Shown: one piece after another, positions 26,470-34,019 of the stretch
How the letters are laid out: every line of letters starts with the position of its first letter
Numbering within the stretch: position 1 is the stretch's first letter
Assembly: GCA_045631205.1 (NCBI GenBank)
Contig: JAZQUI010000020.1
Span: 1-57,933, forward strand
DNA from: HGM04593 sp045631205
Lineage (GTDB): Bacteria; Bacteroidota; Bacteroidia; Bacteroidales; Bacteroidaceae
DNA: 57,933 nt
Direction: 5' to 3'
Notes under the pieces: model-generated
Databases searched by the model: none
Told to the model about the DNA's origin: nothing
The model's input: only the letters and a program-made list of their open reading frames with translations
Made by a program: the position numbers and the translations under genes

Positions 26470-27909
26470 TTAGCGTATTGTTGTTCTTTCATTTATCCAA
26501 CCACCGATGGTTACTGCATCGCCGGTTTTGTATCCTTTCATAAATAGATCGGTTGTCTCGGGTGTGTAGGTCGAGTATGAAGCGATGAATTTGTCTGCCT
26601 CTTTTTTAACCGAGGGGTCAACTGCTTTTGCACGATAAAGTTTGTCGAGTGCTGCAAAGTATGTGCATTTGCTCATTATGGGGTCGCTGCTCCAGTTAGG
26701 TGTTGCAGCATAGCATTGAGCTATGAGAATGTAGGGCATACCGAATTTTGAGTTGTTCTCAATGGCTTTGAGTGCGTATGCACGTGCTTTGCTGTAGTTC
26801 TTGAGGCTGTAGTGTACGGCGCCAACCTTGTAGCACATATCTGCTTTGTTGGTGGCACTGGTCTCCAACTCAATAGCCTGGTCGAAGAGCTCCATAGCTT
26901 TGTCAATATCTCCTCTCTTGAAGTAGCGGTAACCGCAACCCATAGCTGCCTTTGAGGTGGGAGCGTGGGCGAGAGAGTACTCCGATGCAAGCAAATATGT
27001 GTCCTGGTCGGTACATTTAAGCATACTCATTACGGAGATTACTTTGTTGAGGTAGTCGATATTGTCCTTGTTCTCTTCTATTTTTGCTGCGTAGATGTTG
27101 TTGAGATCCTCGCAAGATGCTGCACCGCTGTTGATGAAGTAAGCGTCGATGTTGCTGCGTGATATACGTGCGTTGTCGATGTTCTTGCCGTAACCCTCAG
27201 CGCGTAAGCTGTCTTTGGGATCCTGCAATTCCTTGTAGCGGTTGTTGTAGAACTCAATTCTTTCGTTGTATTTATCCAACACTTCAACAATATATACAGA
27301 TGCATTAAGGTAGTCCTCAATGATTTGCTCGCCGTGGGCATCCTTGTCTCTCTTGTATTTGAGTGCCGACTGTTTCATGAACTGTGCGGTTATGTTGAAC
27401 TCAGAGTTGCCTTTTTCAATAGCCACCGATTTAGCGAGCATTGAATATATTGAGTCGGGGTTGGCGTTAGGAACAATCTGCATATAGTCGATAGCTTTCT
27501 TACCAAGAATGTTTCCTTCTGACAATTTTGATTTTGTAATCTCCTGCAACTTGTCGAGGTATTTGAGTTCCTGGTCATATACTGCCATAAGTTCCTCTAT
27601 ATAACCGGCTTTTTTCTGGGGGTCGGTCTCTTTTGCAATGAGGCCTTTAAGCAGGGTTATACCGTTGTTATATGTATCGACACGTGCTACGGGGTAGTTT
27701 GTGAAGATCTCTTTCCACAAGGGATATGTCTGAACATAGGTCTCGTATGAGGGGTTTTTGGGCTTGAGGGCCTGGTTAACGAGAAAAATGTTCTCGAGGC
27801 ATTTGATACTATCCTCGCCGACACCGAAACGGTTGTCGTTGGTTATGCCGTTCTGAGCATAGAGGCAAGAGACGGCCAATGTCATAAATAAAAGAATCGT
27901 TTTTTTCAT
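26470..27909 (-). CDS. Periplasmic tetratricopeptide-repeat protein
   Basis: The 479-residue protein has a clear signal peptide (KKTILLFMTLAVSCLYAQ) and several TPR-like helical pairs, the best being RGDIDKAMELFDQAIELE and KADMCYKVGAVHYSLKNYSK followed by ALKAIENNSKFGMPYILIAQ. TPR arrays bind other proteins, and its position between a barrel protein and lptC suggests a scaffold in envelope assembly. No enzymatic motif is visible. It starts 15 bp after the barrel gene stop. Confidence 0.8.
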   Translation of the reverse strand: MKKTILLFMTLAVSCLYAQNGITNDNRFGVGEDSIKCLENIFLVNQALKPKNPSYETYVQTYPLWKEIFTNYPVARVDTYNNGITLLKGLIAKETDPQKKAGYIEELMAVYDQELKYLDKLQEITKSKLSEGNILGKKAIDYMQIVPNANPDSIYSMLAKSVAIEKGNSEFNITAQFMKQSALKYKRDKDAHGEQIIEDYLNASVYIVEVLDKYNERIEFYNNRYKELQDPKDSLRAEGYGKNIDNARISRSNIDAYFINSGAASCEDLNNIYAAKIEENKDNIDYLNKVISVMSMLKCTDQDTYLLASEYSLAHAPTSKAAMGCGYRYFKRGDIDKAMELFDQAIELETSATNKADMCYKVGAVHYSLKNYSKARAYALKAIENNSKFGMPYILIAQCYAATPNWSSDPIMSKCTYFAALDKLYRAKAVDPSVKKEADKFIASYSTYTPETTDLFMKGYKTGDAVTIGGWINERTTIR

Positions 27910-27924
27910 ATCGTAGATGTTTTA

Positions 27925-29163
27925 TTATTTCAGTTTGAGTTTCATGAACCAACTTTCGTTGAAAGTGATTCCTATGTTAAGTCGAAGATAGGTTTCGGCT
28001 ATCATTCCAGCTGTTTTTGGGCTCATGCGTATAACCTGTCCGGAAACGTGCAGCAATGAACGGTTGTTTATTCTGTTTATGATTGGTACGGTGAAACCGA
28101 CACTTGCACCAAACTCCTCGCATCCCTCGTTACCGTTTATTTCGTTGTAGGGCTGTGCATAGAAGGCTCCCATACGGTAATTCATTCGTTTAAAAATGTT
28201 TCGTGACATCTTGTTGGGTGAGTACTCTGCTCCGACAGAGATTTTGCTGCGGTTCTGTCCTTTGTCGTAGTCGAAGAACGATGACGATCCCCATCCCTGG
28301 TGTGTGTAGTCGATACCGAATTTCCAATTGTTGTTATAGTCGTACAATACTCCAACTCCAAATGTATGCGGCATTTTGAAATCGCCTTCTGCTACTGTTG
28401 AGTTGCTGTCGGTGGTTGTAGTAGTCTCTTCTATATCGGCATTAAGGTTGTGTCCAAGTGAGTATGTGAAGCCGATAGTCATGTTGTGTTTTTCTGCTAT
28501 CTGCGCTGTGTATTGCGCTCCAAAGTCAAGTTTGTAACTTTTTATGTTTATATCGGTTTTGCGTGTGTAGTCGGTGAGTGCACTCTCTGAAAAATCTTTG
28601 TTTGTCATGTGTGTTATGTTGCCATAAATGTATGACGCCATAAGACCTATTGAGAAATTTTTTACGGGTGACCAACCGATACCGATGTAAGGCTGGTAAA
28701 TTCCGCCCTCACCATTGTAGTTGCTTGTGCTTGCGATACCTCCTTCTGTTGAAGTGCTGGCAAAAGAGTAGCCAACCGCAGAGTAGGGGAGATAACCGAT
28801 GCTTATACCTACACCTTTGAAGGCGCGGAACTGCATTGCGATGTAATCGAAACTGGCATTGCTGAAGTTCTTTTTTACATTACCCTCGGAAAAGTTGATA
28901 TTCTGCATTGAAAAACCGCCTTCGAAGAGCATGGTGATGGTGTCTGCTTCGGAAAATGATGCGGGATTGAGCAGGTTTATATAACTGTTGCTGCGCAAAG
29001 CATATCCAAGTCCTCCCATCTGGCGGTTTACACCGAGGTTCTGGTCGGACAAAATACCCACACCGTGGCGTGAGTAGGGTGAGTTCATACCGTTGTCGGC
29101 AAAGGTTGCGACAGCAGCGATGGTTATAGCTACAAGGGTAAGTAGTTTTTTATTTATGTTCAT
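27925..29163 (-). CDS. Outer-membrane beta-barrel protein (FadL/OmpP1-like)
   Basis: The 412-residue protein has a signal peptide (LTLVAITIAAVATFADNG) and then the pattern of an outer-membrane barrel: alternating polar and hydrophobic strands rich in Gly, Tyr and aromatic girdles (GIGWSPVKNFSIGLMASYIY; DYNNNWKFGIDYTHQGWG). The N-terminal SPYSRHGVGILSDQN and MGGLGYALRSN are recurrent in Bacteroidales FadL-like proteins. Its ATG overlaps the coaX stop by 14 bp, so the two are translationally linked. The ligand is unknown. Confidence 0.8.
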   Translation of the reverse strand: MNINKKLLTLVAITIAAVATFADNGMNSPYSRHGVGILSDQNLGVNRQMGGLGYALRSNSYINLLNPASFSEADTITMLFEGGFSMQNINFSEGNVKKNFSNASFDYIAMQFRAFKGVGISIGYLPYSAVGYSFASTSTEGGIASTSNYNGEGGIYQPYIGIGWSPVKNFSIGLMASYIYGNITHMTNKDFSESALTDYTRKTDINIKSYKLDFGAQYTAQIAEKHNMTIGFTYSLGHNLNADIEETTTTTDSNSTVAEGDFKMPHTFGVGVLYDYNNNWKFGIDYTHQGWGSSSFFDYDKGQNRSKISVGAEYSPNKMSRNIFKRMNYRMGAFYAQPYNEINGNEGCEEFGASVGFTVPIINRINNRSLLHVSGQVIRMSPKTAGMIAETYLRLNIGITFNESWFMKLKLK

Positions 29164-29878
29164 AGTTTGTCAAAATTCTGTTCAATCCTTTTGCGACAAG
29201 GAATTTATCGGCAAAGATGCGATTTTTTATCTTATCAGTCAATGTTTTTTCGTCTCCGCCCGTTAAAAAAACAAAAACTTCGCCGTTTTTTTCTCTAAAT
29301 TCGTTAATAAACCCATCTATCTCATTGCAAACACCTTTGATTACTCCACAACGTATGGCTGTTTCGGTGTCGCGTCCATAAGAAGGCAACTCGCCATCTT
29401 TGTCGATAAGGGGCAAACGGCCGGTGTATTCGTGCAGTGCTTTTAAACGCATCTCCACTCCCGGTGCAATGTTGCCACCGCAGAAATTTCCCTCTTTGTC
29501 CACAATGTCTGTTGTAATGGCACTGCCAGCATCAATTACTATGAGGTTGCGTCCCGGTGCTTTGCAGGCTGCTCCCACTGCTGCGGCAAGCCTGTCGCAA
29601 CCGAGCGTGTGCGGAGTTCTGTATTTTACACCAATGGGCATAGGTGTCTCGTTGCTGAACCATAAAACAGGGAAACCAAGGCTCTCCATAGCACTTCTTT
29701 GTGCTTTGTCAATGTCTATTACAGTGGATACGATGGCTCTTTTTATGTCGTAGGTATTGCTCCAAGCGATAAGTTGCTCCATATAATCCTCTTTGATGCG
29801 TGTGTGCAATATAATCTGCTCGCCACTGAAGAGGAAGAGCTTCGCGCAGTTGTTCCCTATGTCTATTATGAGGTTCAA
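29150..29878 (-). CDS. coaX: Type III pantothenate kinase
   Basis: CoaX phosphorylates pantothenate, the first step of coenzyme A synthesis. The 242-residue ASKHA-fold protein has the phosphate-binding LIIDIGNNCAKLFLF, the catalytic region TPHTLGCDRLAAAVGA with Asp, VIDAGSAITTDIVD and GGNIAPGVEMRLKALHEYTG. Type III enzymes are not feedback-inhibited by CoA in characterised cases. It leads the operon coaX-barrel-TPR-lptC-CorC, a mixed metabolic and envelope cluster. Confidence 0.95.
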   Translation of the reverse strand: MNLIIDIGNNCAKLFLFSGEQIILHTRIKEDYMEQLIAWSNTYDIKRAIVSTVIDIDKAQRSAMESLGFPVLWFSNETPMPIGVKYRTPHTLGCDRLAAAVGAACKAPGRNLIVIDAGSAITTDIVDKEGNFCGGNIAPGVEMRLKALHEYTGRLPLIDKDGELPSYGRDTETAIRCGVIKGVCNEIDGFINEFREKNGEVFVFLTGGDEKTLTDKIKNRIFADKFLVAKGLNRILTNYEHK

Positions 29879-29904
29879 GGTTTTTATATAAATATAATTT
29901 CCTG

Positions 29905-29912
29905 CAAAGTTA
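29905..29912 (-). promoter_or_regulatory. Candidate -7 box of coaX operon
   Basis: The minus strand reads TAACTTTG, an exact TAnnTTTG match 27 bp before the coaX ATG. Confidence 0.45.
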
Positions 29913-29973
29913 CTGAAAATTATTTATATTTCGGCCATTTCAGCCGATTTATACACCTCATTTTACGCGCTTG

Positions 29974-31518
29974 TTATTTGAAAATTCTGAGGCAATTGTC
30001 GTTGGGTCTGCGTATGTGGAGAAGATTGGCCAGTTCGGGTGCCATAATATTTGCCGGGGTGAAGTCGTCTATTACCTTGTGCTCAATGCCTTGTCCATAA
30101 ATGATCATGGGGAAACTAACAGGGCTGCGACGTACAAGGTTGCTGGCCGATATTATATCCTTTGCCATCTTCCAACCCGGCATAAGGCGCAACCAAATGT
30201 CGCCCGAACATTTTGCATTATAGCCGTTTTTTACATATTGCAGTTCGGGGCTCAACATACCGCCCAAGCGATAGATTGTAAAGACATCTTCCACTCCGTC
30301 AATTGATTTCAGGAATTCTACGGCATGTGCTACCATGTCAACTTTGTTGAGTTGCAGTTGCTCCATTTTTTTCTTGTTCAGGTAGAATTCGGAGTTGAAG
30401 TAACCATCTATATATTCTCCTTTGCCAAAAAGTGCGCTCAAATATACATTGAGCAGGGCTTTTACGCGCTCCATGTGTATTGTTCCCGAGGGTAAGCGGT
30501 ACTTCTCGTCGTTGGAATCATCTTCAACAACGTAACCGGTAGAGGTGAGTGAAATTATAATGTTTTCCATGCCTATACGACGGTCGAGTTCTTTCAATAG
30601 GTCGGCAATGTTTTTGTCGAGACGGGTGTATATATCTTGAATCTCGATAGGGCGGTCCTCCATAGATACATTGTTGTAGTTGCCGGCATAGTATGTGATT
30701 GAAAGCATATCGGTTATATTATCCATACCCATATCTCCGCTACGCAGGCAGGCTATGGCAACTTTGTTTATTTCGTCGTTTATGCAAGCACTGGTCTTGT
30801 AGGAACGTATGTCGCTTTTTCCGTCGAAGGAGTATGAAAACTCTTTGGGCGCTTTTTCACCAAAGTTGTTGTATAGTTCCGAGGGAAACATGGGTGTCCA
30901 CTTGCTGTTACGCCCCACAATCTCCTTGTTTATCTTTGCAGCCCATTCGGGGTATTGTCCGTAGTATGAAGAACTGCACCAATAACCGGTGTCGTTGTTC
31001 TTCCATAGTACCTGGTCGGCATCGTGGCCTCCTTGTATGACGGCAATGTCGCAGTCGGGGGCTATGACACATATTTGGGATTTGCCGCGGGTGGCACGTT
31101 TCATTTCATCGGAGAGGGTAAGGGCTTTAAGACGGGCAGGTGACACCTTGTCGTTAGTGTAGAGGCCTTGTTGCTTGCTGTCATCGGTGCAGTTGACTAT
31201 GCGCAACGACGAATGGTCGAGCCATCTTTCACCAACAATGCCATGTGTGTATGGGTTGGTGCCTGTAGCAAGTGTGGCGGCTGCCGATGCGCGGTCGATA
31301 CTTTCGAAGGCGTAGTAAGAGTTGGGGTATACTTTTCCACCGGCAAGCAGGCGTTTGAAACCATCTGGTGTATAGAGGTTTTCAAATTCGTACATATAAT
31401 CGCTGCGTAACTGGTCTATGGTTATGGTAACCAATAGTTTGGGCGATTGAATTTTCTCTTGTGCCACCAATAGTGTGGGAAGGAGTAGAAGTATTGTCAA
31501 TATAGGCTTAAGTCGCAT
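29974..31518 (-). CDS. Alkaline-phosphatase-fold protein, predicted inactive (pseudophosphatase)
   Basis: The 514-residue protein has a signal peptide (KPILTILLLLPTLLVAQ) and the overall layout of PafA-type phosphatases. It has TIDQLRSDYMYEF, then LATGTNPYTHGIVGERWLD, EIQDIYTRLDKNIADLLKEL and FPMIIYGQGIEHKV. Compared with PafA as I recall it, the catalytic spots are replaced. The nucleophile segment (T-G-P-G-H) reads R-A-S-A-A, the D-Y-V-G-H metal site reads N-Y-N-N-V, A-D-H reads S-T-G, and the last His (T-H-V-P) is Ser (V-S-F-P). Only the first Asp remains. The start at 31518 overlaps the DUF4105 stop by 22 bp; a longer frame to 31842 would run through that gene. Confidence 0.8.
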   Translation of the reverse strand: MRLKPILTILLLLPTLLVAQEKIQSPKLLVTITIDQLRSDYMYEFENLYTPDGFKRLLAGGKVYPNSYYAFESIDRASAAATLATGTNPYTHGIVGERWLDHSSLRIVNCTDDSKQQGLYTNDKVSPARLKALTLSDEMKRATRGKSQICVIAPDCDIAVIQGGHDADQVLWKNNDTGYWCSSSYYGQYPEWAAKINKEIVGRNSKWTPMFPSELYNNFGEKAPKEFSYSFDGKSDIRSYKTSACINDEINKVAIACLRSGDMGMDNITDMLSITYYAGNYNNVSMEDRPIEIQDIYTRLDKNIADLLKELDRRIGMENIIISLTSTGYVVEDDSNDEKYRLPSGTIHMERVKALLNVYLSALFGKGEYIDGYFNSEFYLNKKKMEQLQLNKVDMVAHAVEFLKSIDGVEDVFTIYRLGGMLSPELQYVKNGYNAKCSGDIWLRLMPGWKMAKDIISASNLVRRSPVSFPMIIYGQGIEHKVIDDFTPANIMAPELANLLHIRRPNDNCLRIFK

Positions 31519-32672
31519 ATTCTTTGTCGGTATATGTGAAAGAGTGAACGTGCAAAAATTGTTATAGCAAAGATAAACACCGGAGCAGGGTAGCTTTGCG
31601 GTACAAAGGGCGCGCTTGCAATAAAGGCTGCTACCAGGAATACCTGTATCCACATAAATGGCATATTCTTGTGCTTTATGGCGTTGCAGACAAGCCACGG
31701 CAATATTACAAGTGGTATGGGGTTGAGTAGTATTAGCAGATAGTTGTTGCCCACGGCGGGGTGTTGGGAGAATAGTGCCAAGAAGAGTAGCATTATTCCG
31801 GCAAGGCTCTGCAGAGAAAATAGCAATATGTCGTATCCCCAAAAGATTTTGCGGCTGCGTACCTCACACAACATAATAATCATTGTAAACAGCAGCAGAA
31901 GCAATGCGCTGTTGAAAGGGGTAAAATGGTTGAGTCTTTTCTCCTGTTTTATAGGTTGTAGTAATTCGGTTTCCTCACCTATGATTTTATTTCCATTGAT
32001 GGTCTGTGCCGTTGAGAGGTCGTTCATCAAATAGGCGGGAAGAAATTGCAGTTCCTTTCGGGTTGCAGGCTTGTCAACGTCGGCACCAAGCATAAGATTT
32101 ATGCCGAGCGCGGTCCACGGTTGCGATGCGGTATGCTGCGCTATTGCTTCGCGCAAGGTTTTTGCCTGTAATGGAGTATCATATACAATGCAGTCACTTA
32201 TCTGTTCAAGTACTTTGTCACGTACTTTTGAAGTGCAGTTGTTGTAGAAATAGTTATAACGATATACCCTGTTCTGTGGGCGACAATTTGTAACCAGTGC
32301 TTCAAATAGTGATTTTTTTTGCAGTGAGTCGAGCAGAATTACCTGTTCGGTTACACCTGCACCGCGATAATTATATTCTTCTATAAAATCGGTGAAATCT
32401 ACCGCACCCACAAGGTAGTCGGTCTCCCCGAGTATAAATCGCCAAACGAAATTAGGGGTTTCGAAACTGAAATAGCCGTATCCGAACACAGCGTCAATGC
32501 CTTTTTCCTTGTCGGTGTAGCGTAGTGCTGTGTGTCCGAAAAGTTCATAGACTTCTTCGCCCGGTGAACAGGTGAGCAAACTCACGCGTGTATTGTCGGC
32601 TTTCAAGGTCGGCAACATCATAAGTGAGAGCAAAAGCACCAGTAAGGTTTTATTCTTGAATATCTTTGTCAT
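31497..32672 (-). CDS. DUF4105 (Lnb N-terminal-like) membrane protein
   Basis: The 391-residue protein has a signal peptide (LLVLLLSLMMLPTLKADN) and a periplasmic DUF4105 domain. That domain carries GEEVYELFGHTALRYTDKEK, FVWRFILGETDYLVG and YNYFYNNCTSKVRDKVLEQI. The conserved His (FGHTALR) and Cys (NNCTS) look like a papain-like or NlpC/P60-like catalytic pair, an inference. About four to five membrane helices follow in the C-terminal third. It is cotranscribed with the overlapping pseudophosphatase gene, suggesting a joint function at the envelope. No substrate is known to me. Confidence 0.83.
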   Translation of the reverse strand: MTKIFKNKTLLVLLLSLMMLPTLKADNTRVSLLTCSPGEEVYELFGHTALRYTDKEKGIDAVFGYGYFSFETPNFVWRFILGETDYLVGAVDFTDFIEEYNYRGAGVTEQVILLDSLQKKSLFEALVTNCRPQNRVYRYNYFYNNCTSKVRDKVLEQISDCIVYDTPLQAKTLREAIAQHTASQPWTALGINLMLGADVDKPATRKELQFLPAYLMNDLSTAQTINGNKIIGEETELLQPIKQEKRLNHFTPFNSALLLLLFTMIIMLCEVRSRKIFWGYDILLFSLQSLAGIMLLFLALFSQHPAVGNNYLLILLNPIPLVILPWLVCNAIKHKNMPFMWIQVFLVAAFIASAPFVPQSYPAPVFIFAITIFARSLFHIYRQRICDLSLY

Positions 32673-32692
32673 CGTTAGTCTCTTTTCGTTTG

Positions 32693-32700
32693 CGAAGATA
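32693..32700 (-). promoter_or_regulatory. Candidate -7 box of DUF4105 operon
   Basis: The minus strand reads TATCTTCG, one base off TAnnTTTG, 21 bp before the ATG at 32672. Confidence 0.35.
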
Positions 32701-32774
32701 CAATTTTTTATATTATTTCTTTGTTGCTCGGGCTAAAAAGAGGTGCTTATTTTGTCATTTTATAATATGGTACA

Positions 32775-32814
32775 TATAATTATAGGCTGCAAATAGTTTG
32801 CAGCCTATAATTAT
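32775..32814 (-). terminator. Hairpin terminator after the secreted protein gene
   Basis: ATAATTATAGGCTGCAAA (32775-32792) pairs perfectly with TTTGCAGCCTATAATTAT (32797-32814), 18 bp. It lies just past the stop at 32833. The T run is weak. Confidence 0.7.
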
Positions 32815-32832
32815 GTTTGTTATAGTATTGTG

Positions 32833-33537
32833 TTACTTCACAAATGTCTTTTTACCATTGATAATGTATATACCGGCTTTGGTAATGTTCTCAATCTTTT
32901 GTCCTGTGAGAGTGTAGATGCCTTTTATAGTTTCCTGGTTCTTGATTGTAGGTGCTGTTATACCGGTGACTATGCCAAGGGGAGCTGCTTCGAAGAATAC
33001 TCTTGAACCTTCGTCTTTTGAGCCGTTTTCTTTGTAAAGTCCTATATATTGGCCGCCTGTAGACCAGTTTCCATTATGGCTGAGGAAAGTCTTGCCGTTT
33101 GATGTCTTGAAGGCGTAGCAACCGTTTGTGTTATCCAATATCCATGTGTAATATTTGTCTTCAGCATCTGCTTTGCTCCAAAGTTTTGCGCATTTGGGGC
33201 TGTCGGTCGTGTTTGCTACAGATACAAGGCTGTTGTCGTAGGCTGATATTATCATAATACAGCCATCTTCGGCTTCCATAAAATACCACAATTGCTCGAG
33301 GAAGTTTCTTGGGTCTTTTCTGCTAAGTCCTAAACCGTCGTTATTTGCATTGTATGCTCTTGTGTTTGAAAATACATAGTCACCAATGCCTCCATTGCCA
33401 TCTCTGCCGCTATATATGAAATATAGTACGGGCTCTTCTCCTTCTTGTGTGAGTGTGAAGGGATAGTTGGTTGTTTGTGCGATGATGGTTGTTGCGAAAA
33501 TGAGCAACATTGCAAGTAATGATGTAAATTTTTTCAT
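32833..33537 (-). CDS. Secreted protein with C-terminal sorting-like motif
   Basis: The 234-residue protein has a signal peptide (LLAMLLIFATTIIAQ) and a middle part rich in Asn, Gly and aromatic residues (YYTWILDNTNGCYAFKTSNG; GQYIGLYKENGSKDEG). This repeats a lectin-like rhythm reminiscent of ricin-type beta-trefoils, a weak inference. The C-terminus ends GIYTLTGQKIENITKAGIY then IINGKKTFVK. Such a tail is common on surface or secreted Bacteroidales proteins and resembles type IX secretion C-terminal domains. No neighbour explains its role. It appears monocistronic, with its own promoter match and terminator. Confidence 0.7.
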   Translation of the reverse strand: MKKFTSLLAMLLIFATTIIAQTTNYPFTLTQEGEEPVLYFIYSGRDGNGGIGDYVFSNTRAYNANNDGLGLSRKDPRNFLEQLWYFMEAEDGCIMIISAYDNSLVSVANTTDSPKCAKLWSKADAEDKYYTWILDNTNGCYAFKTSNGKTFLSHNGNWSTGGQYIGLYKENGSKDEGSRVFFEAAPLGIVTGITAPTIKNQETIKGIYTLTGQKIENITKAGIYIINGKKTFVK

Positions 33538-33566
33538 AGGCTGGTAAATGTTTGTGAATTATTTTG

Positions 33567-33574
33567 CAAAGTTA
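33567..33574 (-). promoter_or_regulatory. Candidate -7 box of secreted protein gene
   Basis: The minus strand reads TAACTTTG, an exact TAnnTTTG match 30 bp before the ATG at 33537. Confidence 0.45.
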
Positions 33575-33634
33575 TGTTTTTTATTCGTAAAAATCGGATT
33601 TTTAACCATTTAATTTATTATCGGGCTCTAAAAA

Positions 33635-33662
33635 CAAATGCAGAACCGAAGTCCTGCATTTG
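33635..33662 (-). terminator. Terminator of efflux operon / PII-like gene
   Basis: CAAATGCAG (33635-33643) pairs with CTGCATTTG (33654-33662); on the minus strand the hairpin runs into GTTTTTAG. It lies 17 bp past the PII-like stop. Confidence 0.8.
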
Positions 33663-33678
33663 TTGGTGTTGGTTAAAA

Positions 33679-33972
33679 TCAATATTGTTGTTCGATGTTC
33701 CAAACAAAGGCACGCAATCCGAGCATAGGCGTCTCTTTGTCAATGGCCTCAATCTCTTTCAGCAGGGTGGGTACCTTTTCATCTTCAACTACTGTTATGA
33801 TGGCTGCTCCCATTGAGGGCCACGCGTGTGAACCTAAGTGGGGGTCACCGTCCTTCGAGCCTCTGCCTTGTACTTGGTCGAAGAAAGAGTATCCGCGACA
33901 ACCATTATGGGTAAGCATATTGATGATTGATTGCTTGTGCGATATGTCAAATGTTATAAAAATACTTTTCAT
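33679..33972 (-). CDS. PII-like (GlnB-fold) small protein linked to RND pump
   Basis: The 97-residue protein begins KSIFITFDISHKQSIINML. It has the size and beta-alpha-beta rhythm of GlnB/PII-like proteins, including a central loop rich in Gly and charged residues (GRGSKDGDPHLGSHAWP) in the T-loop position and a second half with ITVVEDEKVPTLLKEIEAID. The exact family is uncertain. It follows the RND transporter gene by 47 bp with a perfect hairpin between. Members of the PII-NG group are reported beside RND metal-efflux genes, so a regulatory link to the pump is a reasonable inference. Confidence 0.6.
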   Translation of the reverse strand: MKSIFITFDISHKQSIINMLTHNGCRGYSFFDQVQGRGSKDGDPHLGSHAWPSMGAAIITVVEDEKVPTLLKEIEAIDKETPMLGLRAFVWNIEQQY

Positions 33973-33987
33973 AATTTATGTTGTTGG

Positions 33988-34015
33988 GTATTCCTGCGCC
34001 AGGACGCAGGAATAC
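33988..34015. repeat. Perfect 11-bp hairpin between RND and PII-like genes
   Basis: GTATTCCTGCG (33988-33998) pairs exactly with CGCAGGAATAC (34005-34015) around a 6-base loop, 4 bp after the RND stop. No T run follows in the direction of transcription, so an mRNA-stabilising or REP-like element is likelier than a terminator. Confidence 0.65.
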
Positions 34016-34019
34016 GGTT

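Noticed and set aside
31519..31842. Longer N-terminus for the phosphatase-fold protein
   Set aside because: It runs 300 bp through the DUF4105 gene and hides the clear signal peptide that starts at 31518.
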